A program made the translations under genes and the position numbers. A stretch of DNA of 64,000 nt. It comes from Brevibacterium sp. S22. Lineage in GTDB: Bacteria; Actinomycetota; Actinomycetes; Actinomycetales; Brevibacteriaceae. The stretch covers positions 62,001-126,000 of the forward strand of contig NZ_RHFG01000001.1 in NCBI RefSeq assembly GCF_004745485.1, given 5' to 3'. Every line of letters begins with the position of its first letter. Within the stretch, counting starts at the first letter, position 1. Under the pieces are notes generated by a model. The model made no database searches. It saw only the letters and a list, made by a program, of their open reading frames with translations, and had not been told where the DNA came from. Below are positions 42,054 through 51,026 of the stretch, piece by piece.

Positions 42054-42953
42054 TCAGCGCAGTCCGCGCACGGTGTGTTTCGGCGCCGCCGCACCGGTGA
42101 TCGCCAAGGTCACATCGATGGCGTCTGCGGTGGCACGCACATCGTGGGTGCGGATCATCGCCGCCCCCTTCTCGACGGCCAGTGCGGTCGCGGCAATCGT
42201 GCCGTACAGGCGCTCCCCTGGGCCGACGTCACCGATGGCCTCTCCGATGAAATCCTTGCGTGAGATGGCGAGCAGCACCCGATAGCCGCTGCCGGTGAAC
42301 CGCTCGAGTTCTCGCAGCAGCCGCAGCGAATGGTAGGTGTTCTTACCGAAGTCCGGGGTGGGATCGATGATGATCCGCTCCTCGGGGACACCGGCCGCAC
42401 TGGCCGCCTCGGCGAGTTCGACGACGCCGGCCAGGGTGGAGTCGACGACGTCCCCGGCATGCAGACCATAACGGCTGCGGTGGGCATCGGTGCGCGGGCT
42501 CAGACCCCCGGTATGGGAGCAGACGATGCCGACCTCATGTCGAGCGGCCACCTCGGCGAGCTCCGGGTCGACTCCGGCCCAGGTGTCATTGAGCAGTCCC
42601 GCACCGGCCGTGCAGGCGGCCTCGGCCACCTCATGACGCCAAGTGTCGACGCTGATGAGCACGTGCGGGTGGGCCTGGGCCACGGCTTCGATGGTCGGGC
42701 ACACGCGGTCGATCTCCTCGTCCACGGTGATCTCCCGGCCACGACCGGCACGCACTCCACCGATGTCGACGATCTGGGCACCTGCGGAGGCGGCGTCCTC
42801 CACTGCGACGATCGCCTCATCGAGGGTGGCAGCGGATTCGTAGAAGGAGTCGGTGGTGCGGTTGATCACGGCCATGATCGCTGGGGTCCCGGGCCGGGCT
42901 CGAGCCAGGTCGAACCGATCGGACTCCGGCAGTGCTGAGGTGTCGCCTCTCAC
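42054..42953 (-). CDS. folP2: Dihydropteroate synthase paralogue, FolP2 type
   Basis: 299 aa TIM-barrel pterin-binding family. MAVINRTTDSFYES replaces the usual NVTPDSF motif and CSHTGGLSPRTDAHRSRYG is distinctive for the FolP2 branch. VDIGGVRAGRG, LLNDTWAGVD and LLAISRKDFIGE correspond to the other loops. As I recall, the M. tuberculosis FolP2 lacks clear DHPS activity, so the reaction is uncertain. GTG 42953 overlaps the LOG stop (GTGA); the longer frame would lie inside the LOG gene. Context LOG-folP2-DivIVA repeats Rv1205-Rv1207-Rv1209. Confidence 0.82.
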   Translation of the reverse strand: MRGDTSALPESDRFDLARARPGTPAIMAVINRTTDSFYESAATLDEAIVAVEDAASAGAQIVDIGGVRAGRGREITVDEEIDRVCPTIEAVAQAHPHVLISVDTWRHEVAEAACTAGAGLLNDTWAGVDPELAEVAARHEVGIVCSHTGGLSPRTDAHRSRYGLHAGDVVDSTLAGVVELAEAASAAGVPEERIIIDPTPDFGKNTYHSLRLLRELERFTGSGYRVLLAISRKDFIGEAIGDVGPGERLYGTIAATALAVEKGAAMIRTHDVRATADAIDVTLAITGAAAPKHTVRGLR

Positions 42954-43771
42954 GATCGGCCGTTCGCAGGATTCGAGACAGTGGAGGCCGTGCCATTCGG
43001 TTTCGATCCGGGTCCGATGGTGGCGACGACGTCGTCGATGTCGTCGGTGAGGGTGAACATGGTCAGGTCTGCTTCGCTGATCGTTCCCGAGGCGAGGAGG
43101 GTTTTGCTCATCCAATCGACGAGTCCGCGCCAGTAGTCGGTGCCGAAGAGCACGATCGGGAATGAGGTGATCTTGCCGGTCTGGAGCATGGTGAGGGCTT
43201 CGAACAGCTCATCGAGAGTGCCGAGGCCGCCGGGCATGACGACGAATCCGCGCGAATATCTGAGGAACATGGTCTTGCGGACGAAGAAGTAGCGGAAGTT
43301 CACGCCGAGTTCGACGTGCTTGTTGAGTCCGGTTTCGAAGGGCAGCTCGATGCCCAGTCCGATGGACACTCCCCCGCCCTCACATGCACCGCGGTTGCCG
43401 GCCTCCATGATTCCGGGTCCTCCGCCGGTGATGATCGCATTGCCGTTCTCAGCGATGCGGCGGGCGATCTCGCGGGTGTCCGCATAGGCTTGGGTGCCGG
43501 TCTTCAGCCGGGCGGAGCCGAAGATCGACACGGCCGGTCCGATCTCGGCCAGAGAGCCGAAGCCTTCGACGAACTCGGCTTGGATCCGCATGACCCGCCA
43601 AGGATCCTCGTGCACCCAGTCGGTGCCCGACTTCGACTCGAGGAGTCGCTGGTCCGTCGTCGTCGCCGGCACCTGGTCACCGCTCAGCCGCAGCGGCCCC
43701 TTGTTGTAGAAGCCAGCGTCGCCTGCCGGGTCGTCGGTCGCGTCGTCTCTCGATCTGGTCATCTGTTTCAC
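42950..43771 (-). CDS. LOG-family protein (cytokinin riboside 5'-monophosphate phosphoribohydrolase type)
   Basis: 273 aa Rossmann-like protein. The two LOG signatures are present: ITGGGPGIMEAGNRGACEGG and MPGGLGTLDELFEAL (PGGxGTxxE). The family cleaves nucleoside 5'-monophosphates, releasing free bases and ribose 5-phosphate; M. tuberculosis Rv1205 makes cytokinins this way. GTG 43771 overlaps the dapE stop (GTGA); ATG 43762 is the alternative start. Second gene of the dapE operon. Physiological substrate in this organism unknown. Confidence 0.87.
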   Translation of the reverse strand: MKQMTRSRDDATDDPAGDAGFYNKGPLRLSGDQVPATTTDQRLLESKSGTDWVHEDPWRVMRIQAEFVEGFGSLAEIGPAVSIFGSARLKTGTQAYADTREIARRIAENGNAIITGGGPGIMEAGNRGACEGGGVSIGLGIELPFETGLNKHVELGVNFRYFFVRKTMFLRYSRGFVVMPGGLGTLDELFEALTMLQTGKITSFPIVLFGTDYWRGLVDWMSKTLLASGTISEADLTMFTLTDDIDDVVATIGPGSKPNGTASTVSNPANGRS

Positions 43772-44934
43772 CGAGCCTGGAGGTAGCTGCGCAGAGTCGA
43801 GGTGGCCTGTTCCACCTCGGTGACTCTCACATGCTCATCCGACTTGTGGGCATACAACGGGTTGCCGGGGCCGAAATTCACCGCCGGAACACCGAGTGCG
43901 CTGAACCGTGACACGTCGGTCCAGCCGAGCTTAGGGGCCGGGGACAGTCCGAGTGTGTCGATGAAGTCTTGGGCGATCGCCCTGTCGAGTCCGGGGCGTG
44001 CGCCTTCGGCGGCGTCGGTGACGACGACGTCGAATCCGGTGAAGAGCTCGCGCAGGAATTCCTCGGCGGCGGCCGCCGATCTGCTCGGAGCGAAGCGATA
44101 GTTCACGGACACGACGCATTCGTCGGGCACGACGTTGCCGGCCACTCCCCCGCGGATGTTCACAGCGGAGAGGGATTCGCGGTAGTCGAGGCCGTCGACC
44201 GTGACGGTCTCAGTCTCGAATTCGGCGAGCCGGGTGAGCACCTCGGCGGCGGAGTGGATGGCGTTGACACCCATGAAGGCGCGGGCCGAGTGGGCACGGA
44301 CTCCGGAAGTGGTGACGTCGACGCGGATGGTTCCGTTGCAGCCGCCTTCGACCGAGGCGTTCGAGGGTTCGCCGAGGATCGCGAAGTCACCGCTCAGCCA
44401 GTCGGGATGGTTGCGGGAGACCCGGCCGAGCCCGTTGAGCGAGGCATCGACCTCCTCATGGTCGTAGAAGACCCAGCTGACATCGCGGTTCGGGGCGGTC
44501 AGCGCGGCAGCAGTGGACAGCTGCATCGCCACTCCGGCCTTCATATCGCAGGCGCCGCGACCCCAGATGACCTCGTCATCGGGGTAGTCCTCACCGGACA
44601 TGTGAGTGCGCACAGGTGGAAGGTTGCCTTCGACGGGAACGGTGTCGAGGTGGCCGGCGACGACGATGCGTTCGGCCAGCCCCAGGTTCGTGCGAGCGAT
44701 GACGGTGTCACCGTCGCGGAGGATCTCCAGGTCCGGCCCCGGTCCCGCGCTGATCCTCTCGAGCACGTCGACGACGGCATCGGCCAGAGCAGTCTCATTC
44801 CCGGACACGGATTCGACGGCGCACAGGCGACCGGTGAGTTCGGCAGGGTCGCCCAGTGCGGCGAACAGGTACTCACCGAGGTCACCGGTGGGCGCGAATA
44901 TGGCATCAGTCTCAGCAGATGGATCGACAGTCAT
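43768..44934 (-). CDS. dapE: Succinyl-diaminopimelate desuccinylase
   Basis: 388 aa M20-family zinc amidohydrolase that forms LL-DAP in the succinylase branch of lysine and peptidoglycan synthesis. Metal-site motifs: VAGHLDTVPVEG (His, Asp), GRGACDMKAGVAMQ, VFYDHEEVD (catalytic Glu pair) and a C-terminal NFGPGNPLYAHKSDE with His. ATG 44934 was chosen because a TAGGCT box lies 7 nt upstream and the frame beyond enters the divergent dapD region. First gene of a five-gene minus-strand operon and divergent from dapD, which acts two steps earlier. Confidence 0.92.
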   Translation of the reverse strand: MTVDPSAETDAIFAPTGDLGEYLFAALGDPAELTGRLCAVESVSGNETALADAVVDVLERISAGPGPDLEILRDGDTVIARTNLGLAERIVVAGHLDTVPVEGNLPPVRTHMSGEDYPDDEVIWGRGACDMKAGVAMQLSTAAALTAPNRDVSWVFYDHEEVDASLNGLGRVSRNHPDWLSGDFAILGEPSNASVEGGCNGTIRVDVTTSGVRAHSARAFMGVNAIHSAAEVLTRLAEFETETVTVDGLDYRESLSAVNIRGGVAGNVVPDECVVSVNYRFAPSRSAAAAEEFLRELFTGFDVVVTDAAEGARPGLDRAIAQDFIDTLGLSPAPKLGWTDVSRFSALGVPAVNFGPGNPLYAHKSDEHVRVTEVEQATSTLRSYLQAR

Positions 44935-44941
44935 GTCTCTT

Positions 44942-44969
44942 AGCCTAGTACGGTGCCACCGTCTAGGCT
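44942..44969. promoter_or_regulatory. Palindromic divergent promoter of dapD and dapE
   Basis: In the 41-nt gap, AGCCTAGTACGGTG and CCACCGTCTAGGCT form a near-perfect inverted repeat with a one-base offset. Each arm contains TAGGCT read outward: 44964-44969 for dapD (-12 to -7 of ATG 44976) and 44947-44942 for dapE (-13 to -8 of ATG 44934). Both mRNAs would be leaderless, and RNA polymerase could hardly occupy both sides at once. Confidence 0.55.
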
Positions 44970-44975
44970 TGAGGC

Positions 44976-45920
44976 ATGACAGAACGCATTGTTTCCGCAC
45001 GTGGACTAGCCACGATTCATTCCGACACCGTCCTCTCTGTTTGGTACCCCGCCTTGAGCACCGGTGATACCCATGACACCGCCGAGGCGGCCGCCACCGC
45101 CCGTGCCGCCGATGATGGCCTTGACGCGCTGGTGGGCACCGACGAGGCTCGCGGCACCCGCTCCGAGGTCGTCACCACCACGATCGATCTGGACGCCGGC
45201 CCCGCCTCGGCGGCCGATGCCTACCTGCGTCTGCACGCGCTGTCGCATCGCGTCGCGGCACCGAACGATGTCAACCTCGACGGCATCTTCGGTCATATCG
45301 CCAACGTCGTGTGGACCTCCTTCGGCGCCTGCTCCCCCGAGGACTTCGAGGCCACCCGCGCGAAGCTGCTCGCCCGCGGGCCCGTCGCTGTGTACGGACT
45401 CGACAAGTTCCCGCGGATGACGGACTTCGTCATCCCCTCCGGTGTGCGCATCGCCGATGCCGACCGTGTCCGCCTCGGTGCTCACCTGGCTCCCGGCACC
45501 ACGGTCATGCACGAAGGCTTTGTGAACTTCAATGCAGGTACGCTCGGTTCGGCCATGGTCGAAGGACGCGTCTCTCAGGGCGTCGTCGTCGGCGACGGAT
45601 CGGATATCGGCGGCGGAGCCTCGATCATGGGCACGCTCTCCGGCGGCGGCACGCACCGCATCTCCATCGGCTCGGGCAGCCTGCTCGGCGCCAATGCCGG
45701 TGTCGGCATCTCCATCGGCGACGACTGCATCGTCGAAGCCGGCCTGTACATCACTGCCGGCACCCGCGTGACGATTCCCGGCGAAGACGATGCCGTGGTC
45801 AAAGCCGCCGAACTCAGCGGGAAGAACAACATCCTCTTCCGTCGCAATTCGGTGACCGGCACTGTCGAGGCGATCTCCCGCGATTCCAAGGGCATCGAGC
45901 TCAACCCCGACCTGCACTGA
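44976..45920 (+). CDS. dapD: Tetrahydrodipicolinate N-succinyltransferase (actinobacterial DapD)
   Basis: 314 aa, close to the size of Rv1201c. The enzyme succinylates tetrahydrodipicolinate using succinyl-CoA. The N-terminal half is specific to the actinobacterial type. The C-terminal part is a left-handed beta-helix of hexapeptide repeats: [58 protein letters not shown]. It forms a trimer with the active site between subunits. Together with dapE and dapC nearby it supports the succinylase DAP route. Confidence 0.95.
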   Translation: MTERIVSARGLATIHSDTVLSVWYPALSTGDTHDTAEAAATARAADDGLDALVGTDEARGTRSEVVTTTIDLDAGPASAADAYLRLHALSHRVAAPNDVNLDGIFGHIANVVWTSFGACSPEDFEATRAKLLARGPVAVYGLDKFPRMTDFVIPSGVRIADADRVRLGAHLAPGTTVMHEGFVNFNAGTLGSAMVEGRVSQGVVVGDGSDIGGGASIMGTLSGGGTHRISIGSGSLLGANAGVGISIGDDCIVEAGLYITAGTRVTIPGEDDAVVKAAELSGKNNILFRRNSVTGTVEAISRDSKGIELNPDLH

Positions 45921-45962
45921 TCAGCAGTCGGGACGGCATGACTGCCGCCGGGCCACCACACC

Positions 45963-46054
45963 CAGCCATCGGGCGCGACCGCCACAGCAGCTCCACCCGG
46001 CCCGACTACCGCGGGGCCGGCGCACGCAGCCGTCGGGCGCGACCGCCACAGCAG
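45963..46054. repeat. 28-bp direct repeat pair downstream of dapD
   Basis: Copies at 45963-45990 and 46027-46054 differ at one position (CAGCC(A/G)TCGGGCGCGACC continuing to CCACAGCAG). The 64-bp period places both before the dapD terminator in non-coding DNA. Confidence 0.75.
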
Positions 46055-46062
46055 TCTCCGCA

Positions 46063-46095
46063 GAGGGCGCGTTCACATCACGTGGACGCGCCCTC
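46063..46095 (+). terminator. Terminator of dapD
   Basis: 10-bp stem GAGGGCGCGT (46063-46072) with ACGCGCCCTC (46086-46095), extended inside by CAC/GTG pairs. It lies about 140 nt after the stop, with the direct repeats between. Confidence 0.65.
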
Positions 46096-46439
46096 AGCGC
46101 ATTCACCCCCGCGTCGGCTGCCGCATCCCACATGCTTCGCGCCACGACGCCGTCCTCGCAGCAATACGCCCCGTGAATGCCACAACGACCCGCTCCTGCT
46201 GGAGGTTAAGGCACGAAGAGTGAGGGATGCTCAGACAGGTGTAGGAAGAGCCGCCAGCGGTGCGGGATGCCGGCGCACGAGACGAACGCCCGTAGGCGAC
46301 TTGTCAGCCGCTCAACTCTGCAACCCTCACCCGCAGCGGCTGGACATACTGGTCCTGCGGGAGGATCTGCTGCTGACGGTGATGGATCCGCAGGTACCTG
46401 GAGGAAACGTCAACAGCGGCGCAGAAAGCCGAGATCGGT

Positions 46440-46539
46440 AGGAAGCACCGGAAGCGGTGAGGGATGCCGTGTGAGGAAAGCCCGCGAGAAGGACGCACCG
46501 GGAGCGGTGAACGATGCCGGGTGAGGGAAGCCGCGGGAG
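46440..46539. repeat. Two 50-bp tandem repeats
   Basis: Units 46440-46489 and 46490-46539 align over their full length (AGGA(A/C)GCACCGG(A/G)AGCGGTGA, then GATGCCG(T/G)GTGAGG). Partial echoes occur at about 46257-46275 and 46540 onward. The whole 46096-46572 stretch is non-coding as far as I can see. Confidence 0.65.
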
Positions 46540-46572
46540 GGAAGTGGGACGCCAGAGGTGATGACCGAATGC

Positions 46573-46612
46573 GCAACGGCGCCGGGCAGAATACTCTGCT
46601 CCGACGCCGTTG
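46573..46612 (-). terminator. Terminator of gltA
   Basis: 9-bp stem GCAACGGCG (46573-46581) with CGCCGTTGC (46604-46612), with an inner GCAGA/TCTGC hairpin. Located 75 nt beyond the gltA stop on the minus strand. Confidence 0.7.
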
Positions 46613-46687
46613 CGTCTGCCCCGACAGCCCTTGTGCCGCAGCCGCGCTCAGCTGCCTGCGTTGAAGCAGACCGCTGAGCATAGGGAC

Positions 46688-47971
46688 TCAGCGGTCGCTG
46701 ATCTCCGTGTAGTCGCGATTGTATGCGCCGGTGTAGATCTGGCGGGGACGGCCGATCTTCGTCTCGGGGTCCTTGATCATTTCGCGCCACTGAGCGATCC
46801 AGCCAGGCAGACGACCGACCGAGAACAGCACGGTGAACATGTTCGTCGGGAATCCGAGAGCCTTGTAGATGAGGCCCGTGTAGAAGTCGACGTTCGGATA
46901 GAGCTTGCGCTCGACGAAGTAATCGTCGGCCAGCGCGATCTCTTCGAGCTGCTGAGCCAGTTCGAGCAGCGGGTCGCCGCCGGAACGGGCGAGGACCTCG
47001 TCGGCGGTCTTCTTGATGATCTTCGCGCGCGGATCGTAGTTCTTGTACACGCGGTGGCCGAAGCCCATGAGACGGACGCCGTCTTCCTTGTTCTTCACGC
47101 GCTCCATGAACTTCTTCGGCCCGTCGTCGGACGCCGCGATCTGCTCGAGCATCTCGAGAACGGCGGAGTTCGCACCGCCGTGCAGAGGTCCGGCGAGGGC
47201 GTTGACGCCTGCCGAGATCGACTGGAACACATTGGCCTGTGAGGAGCCGACGAGTCGGACCGTCGAAGTCGAGCAGTTCTGCTCGTGATCGGCATGGAGG
47301 ATGAAGAGCTGATCCATGGCCTTGACTGCCAGCGGGTCCGGCTCGTACTCCTCAGCGGGAACGCCGAAGTTCACACGCAGGAAATTCTCCACGAGGCTGA
47401 GCGAATTATCCGGGTGGATGACCGGCAGACCCATGTTCTTCCGGTGCGCGAGAGCCGCGATGGTCGGCATCTTCGCGAGCAGCCGGAACGACGAGGTGTC
47501 GATCTGGTCTTCGTCAAAGACATCGAGGTCATCTTGGTAGAACGTCGACAAAGCCGCGACGGCAGCTGCAACCATAGGCATCGGATGGGCATCGTACGGG
47601 AACGCGCGGAAGAAGCGACGCAGGTCCTCATGGACGATGGTGTGTCCGCGCAGGCGGGAATCGAACGCGTCGTACTGTTCCTGAGTCGGCAGTTCACCGT
47701 AGATGAGGAGGTAGCAGACTTCAACGAAGTTCGACTGTTCAGCGAGCTGTTCGATCGGGTATCCGCGGTACTGCAGTTCACCTTCGTCACCATCGATGTA
47801 GGTGATGGACGACGAGGTGGTTGCGGTGTTGGCAAACCCTGGATCGTATGTGACCGTGCCGGTCTCTTTCAGCAGAGAGCCGATACGGTATCCGTTGTTG
47901 CCCGCTGTTGCTGACACCTCGGGCAGTGTCAGCTCCGTATCAGCGATCCTGAGGTTCGCCTCCGAAGTCAT
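46688..47971 (-). CDS. gltA: Citrate synthase (type II)
   Basis: 427 aa; condenses oxaloacetate and acetyl-CoA at the entry to the TCA cycle. The type II N-terminal beta domain is present (TYDPGFANTATTSSSITYID, GELQYRGYPIEQLA). Catalytic regions: LHADHEQNCSTSTVRLVGSS (first His), LAGPLHGGANSAVLEML (second His) and GFGHRVYKNYDPRA, then an Asp-bearing NVDFYTGLIYKALGFP. ATG 47971 follows GAGGAG. It is monocistronic, with about 240 nt of upstream non-coding DNA that carries a possible TAGTCT -10. Confidence 0.96.
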   Translation of the reverse strand: MTSEANLRIADTELTLPEVSATAGNNGYRIGSLLKETGTVTYDPGFANTATTSSSITYIDGDEGELQYRGYPIEQLAEQSNFVEVCYLLIYGELPTQEQYDAFDSRLRGHTIVHEDLRRFFRAFPYDAHPMPMVAAAVAALSTFYQDDLDVFDEDQIDTSSFRLLAKMPTIAALAHRKNMGLPVIHPDNSLSLVENFLRVNFGVPAEEYEPDPLAVKAMDQLFILHADHEQNCSTSTVRLVGSSQANVFQSISAGVNALAGPLHGGANSAVLEMLEQIAASDDGPKKFMERVKNKEDGVRLMGFGHRVYKNYDPRAKIIKKTADEVLARSGGDPLLELAQQLEEIALADDYFVERKLYPNVDFYTGLIYKALGFPTNMFTVLFSVGRLPGWIAQWREMIKDPETKIGRPRQIYTGAYNRDYTEISDR

Positions 47972-48214
47972 TCGATCTCCTCACCGTTGACCGACCCCAA
48001 GAACTTCCTGAGGTGTTTTGCACAGTTCTCTCAAAGACTACCGACTACTGCGGGAATCAGAAAATCACTGAACTCTGCATCTACCGGTCAGTAATACCTC
48101 TGACCTGGACAAATGCCAATTTTTCGCCATGCATGAAGACTGAGCGGAAACTTAGCGGACGCTCGGAAACCATCGGATTCCTCGTACGTGCTCCCGTTTC
48201 ACCGTACTGCCCTT

Positions 48215-49333
48215 CTACGCGCCGGCACGCAGACGGTCGGCCGCAGCCTGGATGCGTTCGTCGGTCGCGGTCAGCGCAATCCGCACATGGTTGGTCGCTG
48301 CCGCTCCGTAGAACTCGCCGGGGCCTGCGACGATGCCGAGTTCGGCGAGGTCGGCCAGGGAGTCCCAGCAGTTCTTGTCCGCAGTCGACCACAGGTAGAG
48401 GCCGGCGGTCGAATGGTCGATCCGGAAGCCGAAGGCTTCGAGCCCCGATCGCAGCTGATCACGTCGAGATCGATAGGTCTCCTTCTGTGCCAGCACATGC
48501 TCAGTATCGCGCAGACCGGCGACCATGGCCTGCTGGATCGGGAAGGGCACGATCATTCCCGCGTGCTTTCGTGAACGGGTGAGGTCGGAGATGAGCTCGG
48601 CATCGCCGGTGACGAACGCAGCCCGGTAACCGGCGAGGTTCGACTGCTTCGACATCGAATACACGCTGAGCACGCCCGCATAGGACACCCCCGCGGCCGA
48701 GAGCACACTCGGTGCAGGCTCATCGGATTCCCAATTGAGCAGTCCGTAGCATTCGTCGGAGGCGACGACGACTCCGGCGGCTCGAGCCCGGCGGACCACC
48801 TCGGCGAGTGTGTCGACAGCGAGGACCTCGCCCGTCGGGTTGCTCGGAGTGTTGATCCACAGCAGTCCCACGCCCTCCAACGAGGCTCCGTCGACGATCT
48901 GCGCGACGTCGAGGCGGCGGCATTCGACTCCGGCGATCGTCGCACCCATCTCATAGGTCGGGTAGGCGGCGGATGGACAGGCCACGGCCAAACCGCGCTG
49001 ACGGAGTCCAAGCAGAGTCGGCAGCCAGGCCACGAGCTCCTTCGAGCCCACGGTCGGCAGGATCTCGGCTGCGGGATCGAGCTGCACCGAATGCCAATTC
49101 TCATACCACCACGCAATGGCTTCGCGCAGCTGCGCCGTTCCTGCCGTCGTCGGGTAGCCATGGGCGTCTCCGGCCTCGGCCAGGGCGCGACGAATCACCT
49201 CGGGGGTCGGGTCGACAGGAGTGCCGATGGAGAGGTCACACACTCCGTCGGGATGCTCCGCGGCGCGACGACGGAGATCAGTGAGACGATCCCAGGGGTA
49301 ATCTGGCAGGTCGAGGCCGAAAGAGTTCGTCAT
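48215..49333 (-). CDS. dapC: N-succinyldiaminopimelate aminotransferase
   Basis: 372 aa fold-type I aminotransferase of the actinobacterial DapC type. It has SIGTPVDPTPEVIR, GYPTTAGTAQLREAI, INTPSNPTGE, SDECYGLLNWE and the PLP lysine in YSMSKQSNLAGYRAAFVTG (about Lys229). It transfers an amino group from glutamate to N-succinyl-2-amino-6-oxopimelate, between DapD and DapE. The start lies 3 nt after the fdxA stop. The fdxA-dapC pair is conserved in actinobacteria. Confidence 0.92.
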   Translation of the reverse strand: MTNSFGLDLPDYPWDRLTDLRRRAAEHPDGVCDLSIGTPVDPTPEVIRRALAEAGDAHGYPTTAGTAQLREAIAWWYENWHSVQLDPAAEILPTVGSKELVAWLPTLLGLRQRGLAVACPSAAYPTYEMGATIAGVECRRLDVAQIVDGASLEGVGLLWINTPSNPTGEVLAVDTLAEVVRRARAAGVVVASDECYGLLNWESDEPAPSVLSAAGVSYAGVLSVYSMSKQSNLAGYRAAFVTGDAELISDLTRSRKHAGMIVPFPIQQAMVAGLRDTEHVLAQKETYRSRRDQLRSGLEAFGFRIDHSTAGLYLWSTADKNCWDSLADLAELGIVAGPGEFYGAAATNHVRIALTATDERIQAAADRLRAGA

Positions 49334-49336
49334 CGT

Positions 49337-49663
49337 TCAGTCGTCGTGGGGCTGCGGAGGCAGGGCGGCGATGATCGGATGGTCCTTGCCGGTGTTGCCG
49401 AGCTTCGCGGCACCTCCGGGCGAACCGAGGTCGTCGAAGAATTCGACATTGGCCTTGTAGTACTCTTCCCATTCGTCGGGCACATCGTCTTCATAGAAGA
49501 TGGCTTCGACGGGACACACCGGTTCGCACGCACCGCAGTCGACACATTCGTCGGGATGAATGTACAGGCTGCGTTCGCCCTCGTAGATGCAGTCGACGGG
49601 GCATTCGTCGATGCAGGCCTTGTCCTTGAGGTCGACACAGGGCTGGGCAATGATGTACGTCAC
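49337..49663 (-). CDS. fdxA: 7Fe ferredoxin
   Basis: 108 aa soluble ferredoxin with Cys9, 17, 21, 25 in CVDLKDKACIDECPVDC and Cys40, 43, 46, 50 in CVDCGACEPVCP. This is the pattern of [3Fe-4S][4Fe-4S] ferredoxins, with a long acidic C-terminal extension as in mycobacterial FdxA/FdxC. A GTG start at 49663 lies 8 nt after GAGGAG. First gene of the fdxA-dapC operon; divergent from the GNAT gene. Redox partners not evident. Confidence 0.94.
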   Translation of the reverse strand: MTYIIAQPCVDLKDKACIDECPVDCIYEGERSLYIHPDECVDCGACEPVCPVEAIFYEDDVPDEWEEYYKANVEFFDDLGSPGGAAKLGNTGKDHPIIAALPPQPHDD

Positions 49664-49853
49664 TGGACTGACTCCTCGAAAGACTCACAGATGGTGCGCA
49701 TATACACCCAACAATACGCCTTCGTCCGATTCCCGTGACCACCGGTCTCAGGTGATTCACATTGCATCTGACATCCCCGCTCACGCCTGCGCCCGGCCGG
49801 CACCGCCGTGTCATAGGGTGGGAGTGCATCAATTTCGCGGAGGAAGGCCAGAA

Positions 49854-50939
49854 GTGGACGATCTGCAGCCCGGCAGACGAGTGGTCGTACGGTATTCGCT
49901 CGACCCCGGCGACACCCATTCCACGTCCGATGCCCTCGGCGTCATCACAGCCGTCGACGAGGCGGGGCTCGAAATCGATACGAAGCGCGGACCCCTGCGC
50001 ATCGCTCGCGGCCAGATCCTCCTCGTCCACGAGGTGCCCCCGGCTCCGACGAAGGCCGGACGTACCCATGAGATCGTCTCCGCGGTGGATCTGCGGCGCA
50101 TCTCCGCGGCCGCCTGGCTTCCTGACGATGTGTCCTGGCTGCACGTGGAGAACCTGCGCAACGAAGGCACCGAGGCTGCGGCTGATGTCAGCCTGCTGCA
50201 GAAGGGCTGGCTGCTGCGCAGTTCGGAGTCCGCGACCCGCCGAGCCAATTCCTGTCTGCCGATTACCGACACGGGACTGGGCTGGGAGCAGGGTCTTGAT
50301 GCTGTCGAAGAGTGGTATCGGAATCGAGGCAGGCCCAGTCGCGTCCAGATCTATTCCGCCGACGATTCCTCGACGCTTGCGCCTGAATGCGAGGGACTCG
50401 CTCCCCTCCTCTCGGCTCGCGGCTACACCCCGTCCGAGGCGGTTCTCCTGCTCACCGGTGCCACGGCTGAGGCGGCCGGTGATGCGCCCTCCCCCGCCGA
50501 GGCGGCCGCTCCCGGTCTGATCATCGACGTCTCCGAGGCGCCGACTTCGGAGCATTTCGCCGCGTGGACGTCCCAACGCAGCCCGGGAGAGGAGCCGCGA
50601 GCGGAAGAGGCGTTCCGTACGCTCATCGAAGCCGATGAGCCATGTGAGTTCGTCACTGCCTATGCCCAGCATCCCGATGGGTCCCGTTCGATGGTGGCGG
50701 CCTGCCGAGTGGTCGAGCGCAGCAAGTGGGGTATCATCACCAACCTCATCACCCGACCCGACCTGCGCCGACGCGGCGCCGGACGCTCGGTGACCGCTGC
50801 CGCAGCAGCGCTGCTCGCTCAGCGCGGAGTCCGGTCCTACCTCGTCGACATCGAGTCGAGCAACGAAGCGTCGTTGAATCTCTTCGCCTCTCTCGGGGCC
50901 GCTGTGCGGCACAGGTCCTGGTACGCCGAGGCCCGCTGA
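49854..50939 (+). CDS. GNAT-family N-acetyltransferase with N-terminal extra domain
   Basis: 361 aa. Residues about 1-60 look like an SH3-like barrel (GRRVVVRYSLDPGDTHSTSD, DTKRGPLRIARGQILLVHEV). The C-terminal ~100 residues hold a GNAT fold: ITNLITRPDLRRRGAGRSVT (the acetyl-CoA P-loop RRxGxG/A) and VDIESSNEASLNLFASLGA. The middle is divergent, possibly a second degenerate GNAT half. GTG 49854 was chosen because of GGAGGAAGG upstream and a TAGGGT -10 at 49814-49819; the open frame upstream overlaps fdxA. Acceptor substrate unknown. Confidence 0.82.
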   Translation: MDDLQPGRRVVVRYSLDPGDTHSTSDALGVITAVDEAGLEIDTKRGPLRIARGQILLVHEVPPAPTKAGRTHEIVSAVDLRRISAAAWLPDDVSWLHVENLRNEGTEAAADVSLLQKGWLLRSSESATRRANSCLPITDTGLGWEQGLDAVEEWYRNRGRPSRVQIYSADDSSTLAPECEGLAPLLSARGYTPSEAVLLLTGATAEAAGDAPSPAEAAAPGLIIDVSEAPTSEHFAAWTSQRSPGEEPRAEEAFRTLIEADEPCEFVTAYAQHPDGSRSMVAACRVVERSKWGIITNLITRPDLRRRGAGRSVTAAAAALLAQRGVRSYLVDIESSNEASLNLFASLGAAVRHRSWYAEAR

Positions 50940-50951
50940 CCGGCCGGGACT

Positions 50952-50969
50952 GCACCCTGCCCTGGGTGC
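50952..50969. terminator. Weak hairpin between convergent GNAT and VanW genes
   Basis: GCACCC/GGGTGC 6-bp stem with a 6-nt loop; no U-tract. Tentative. Confidence 0.3.
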
Positions 50970-51026
50970 GTCCGCTCAGAGCGCAGCAGGCCTGATCATT
51001 TCATCGCAGGCCCGTGCCGCGAGGGC

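Noticed and set aside
49491..50912. 473-codon minus-strand open frame opposite the GNAT gene
   Set aside because: Overlaps both fdxA and the GNAT gene, which have clear motifs; no homology pattern is visible in it.
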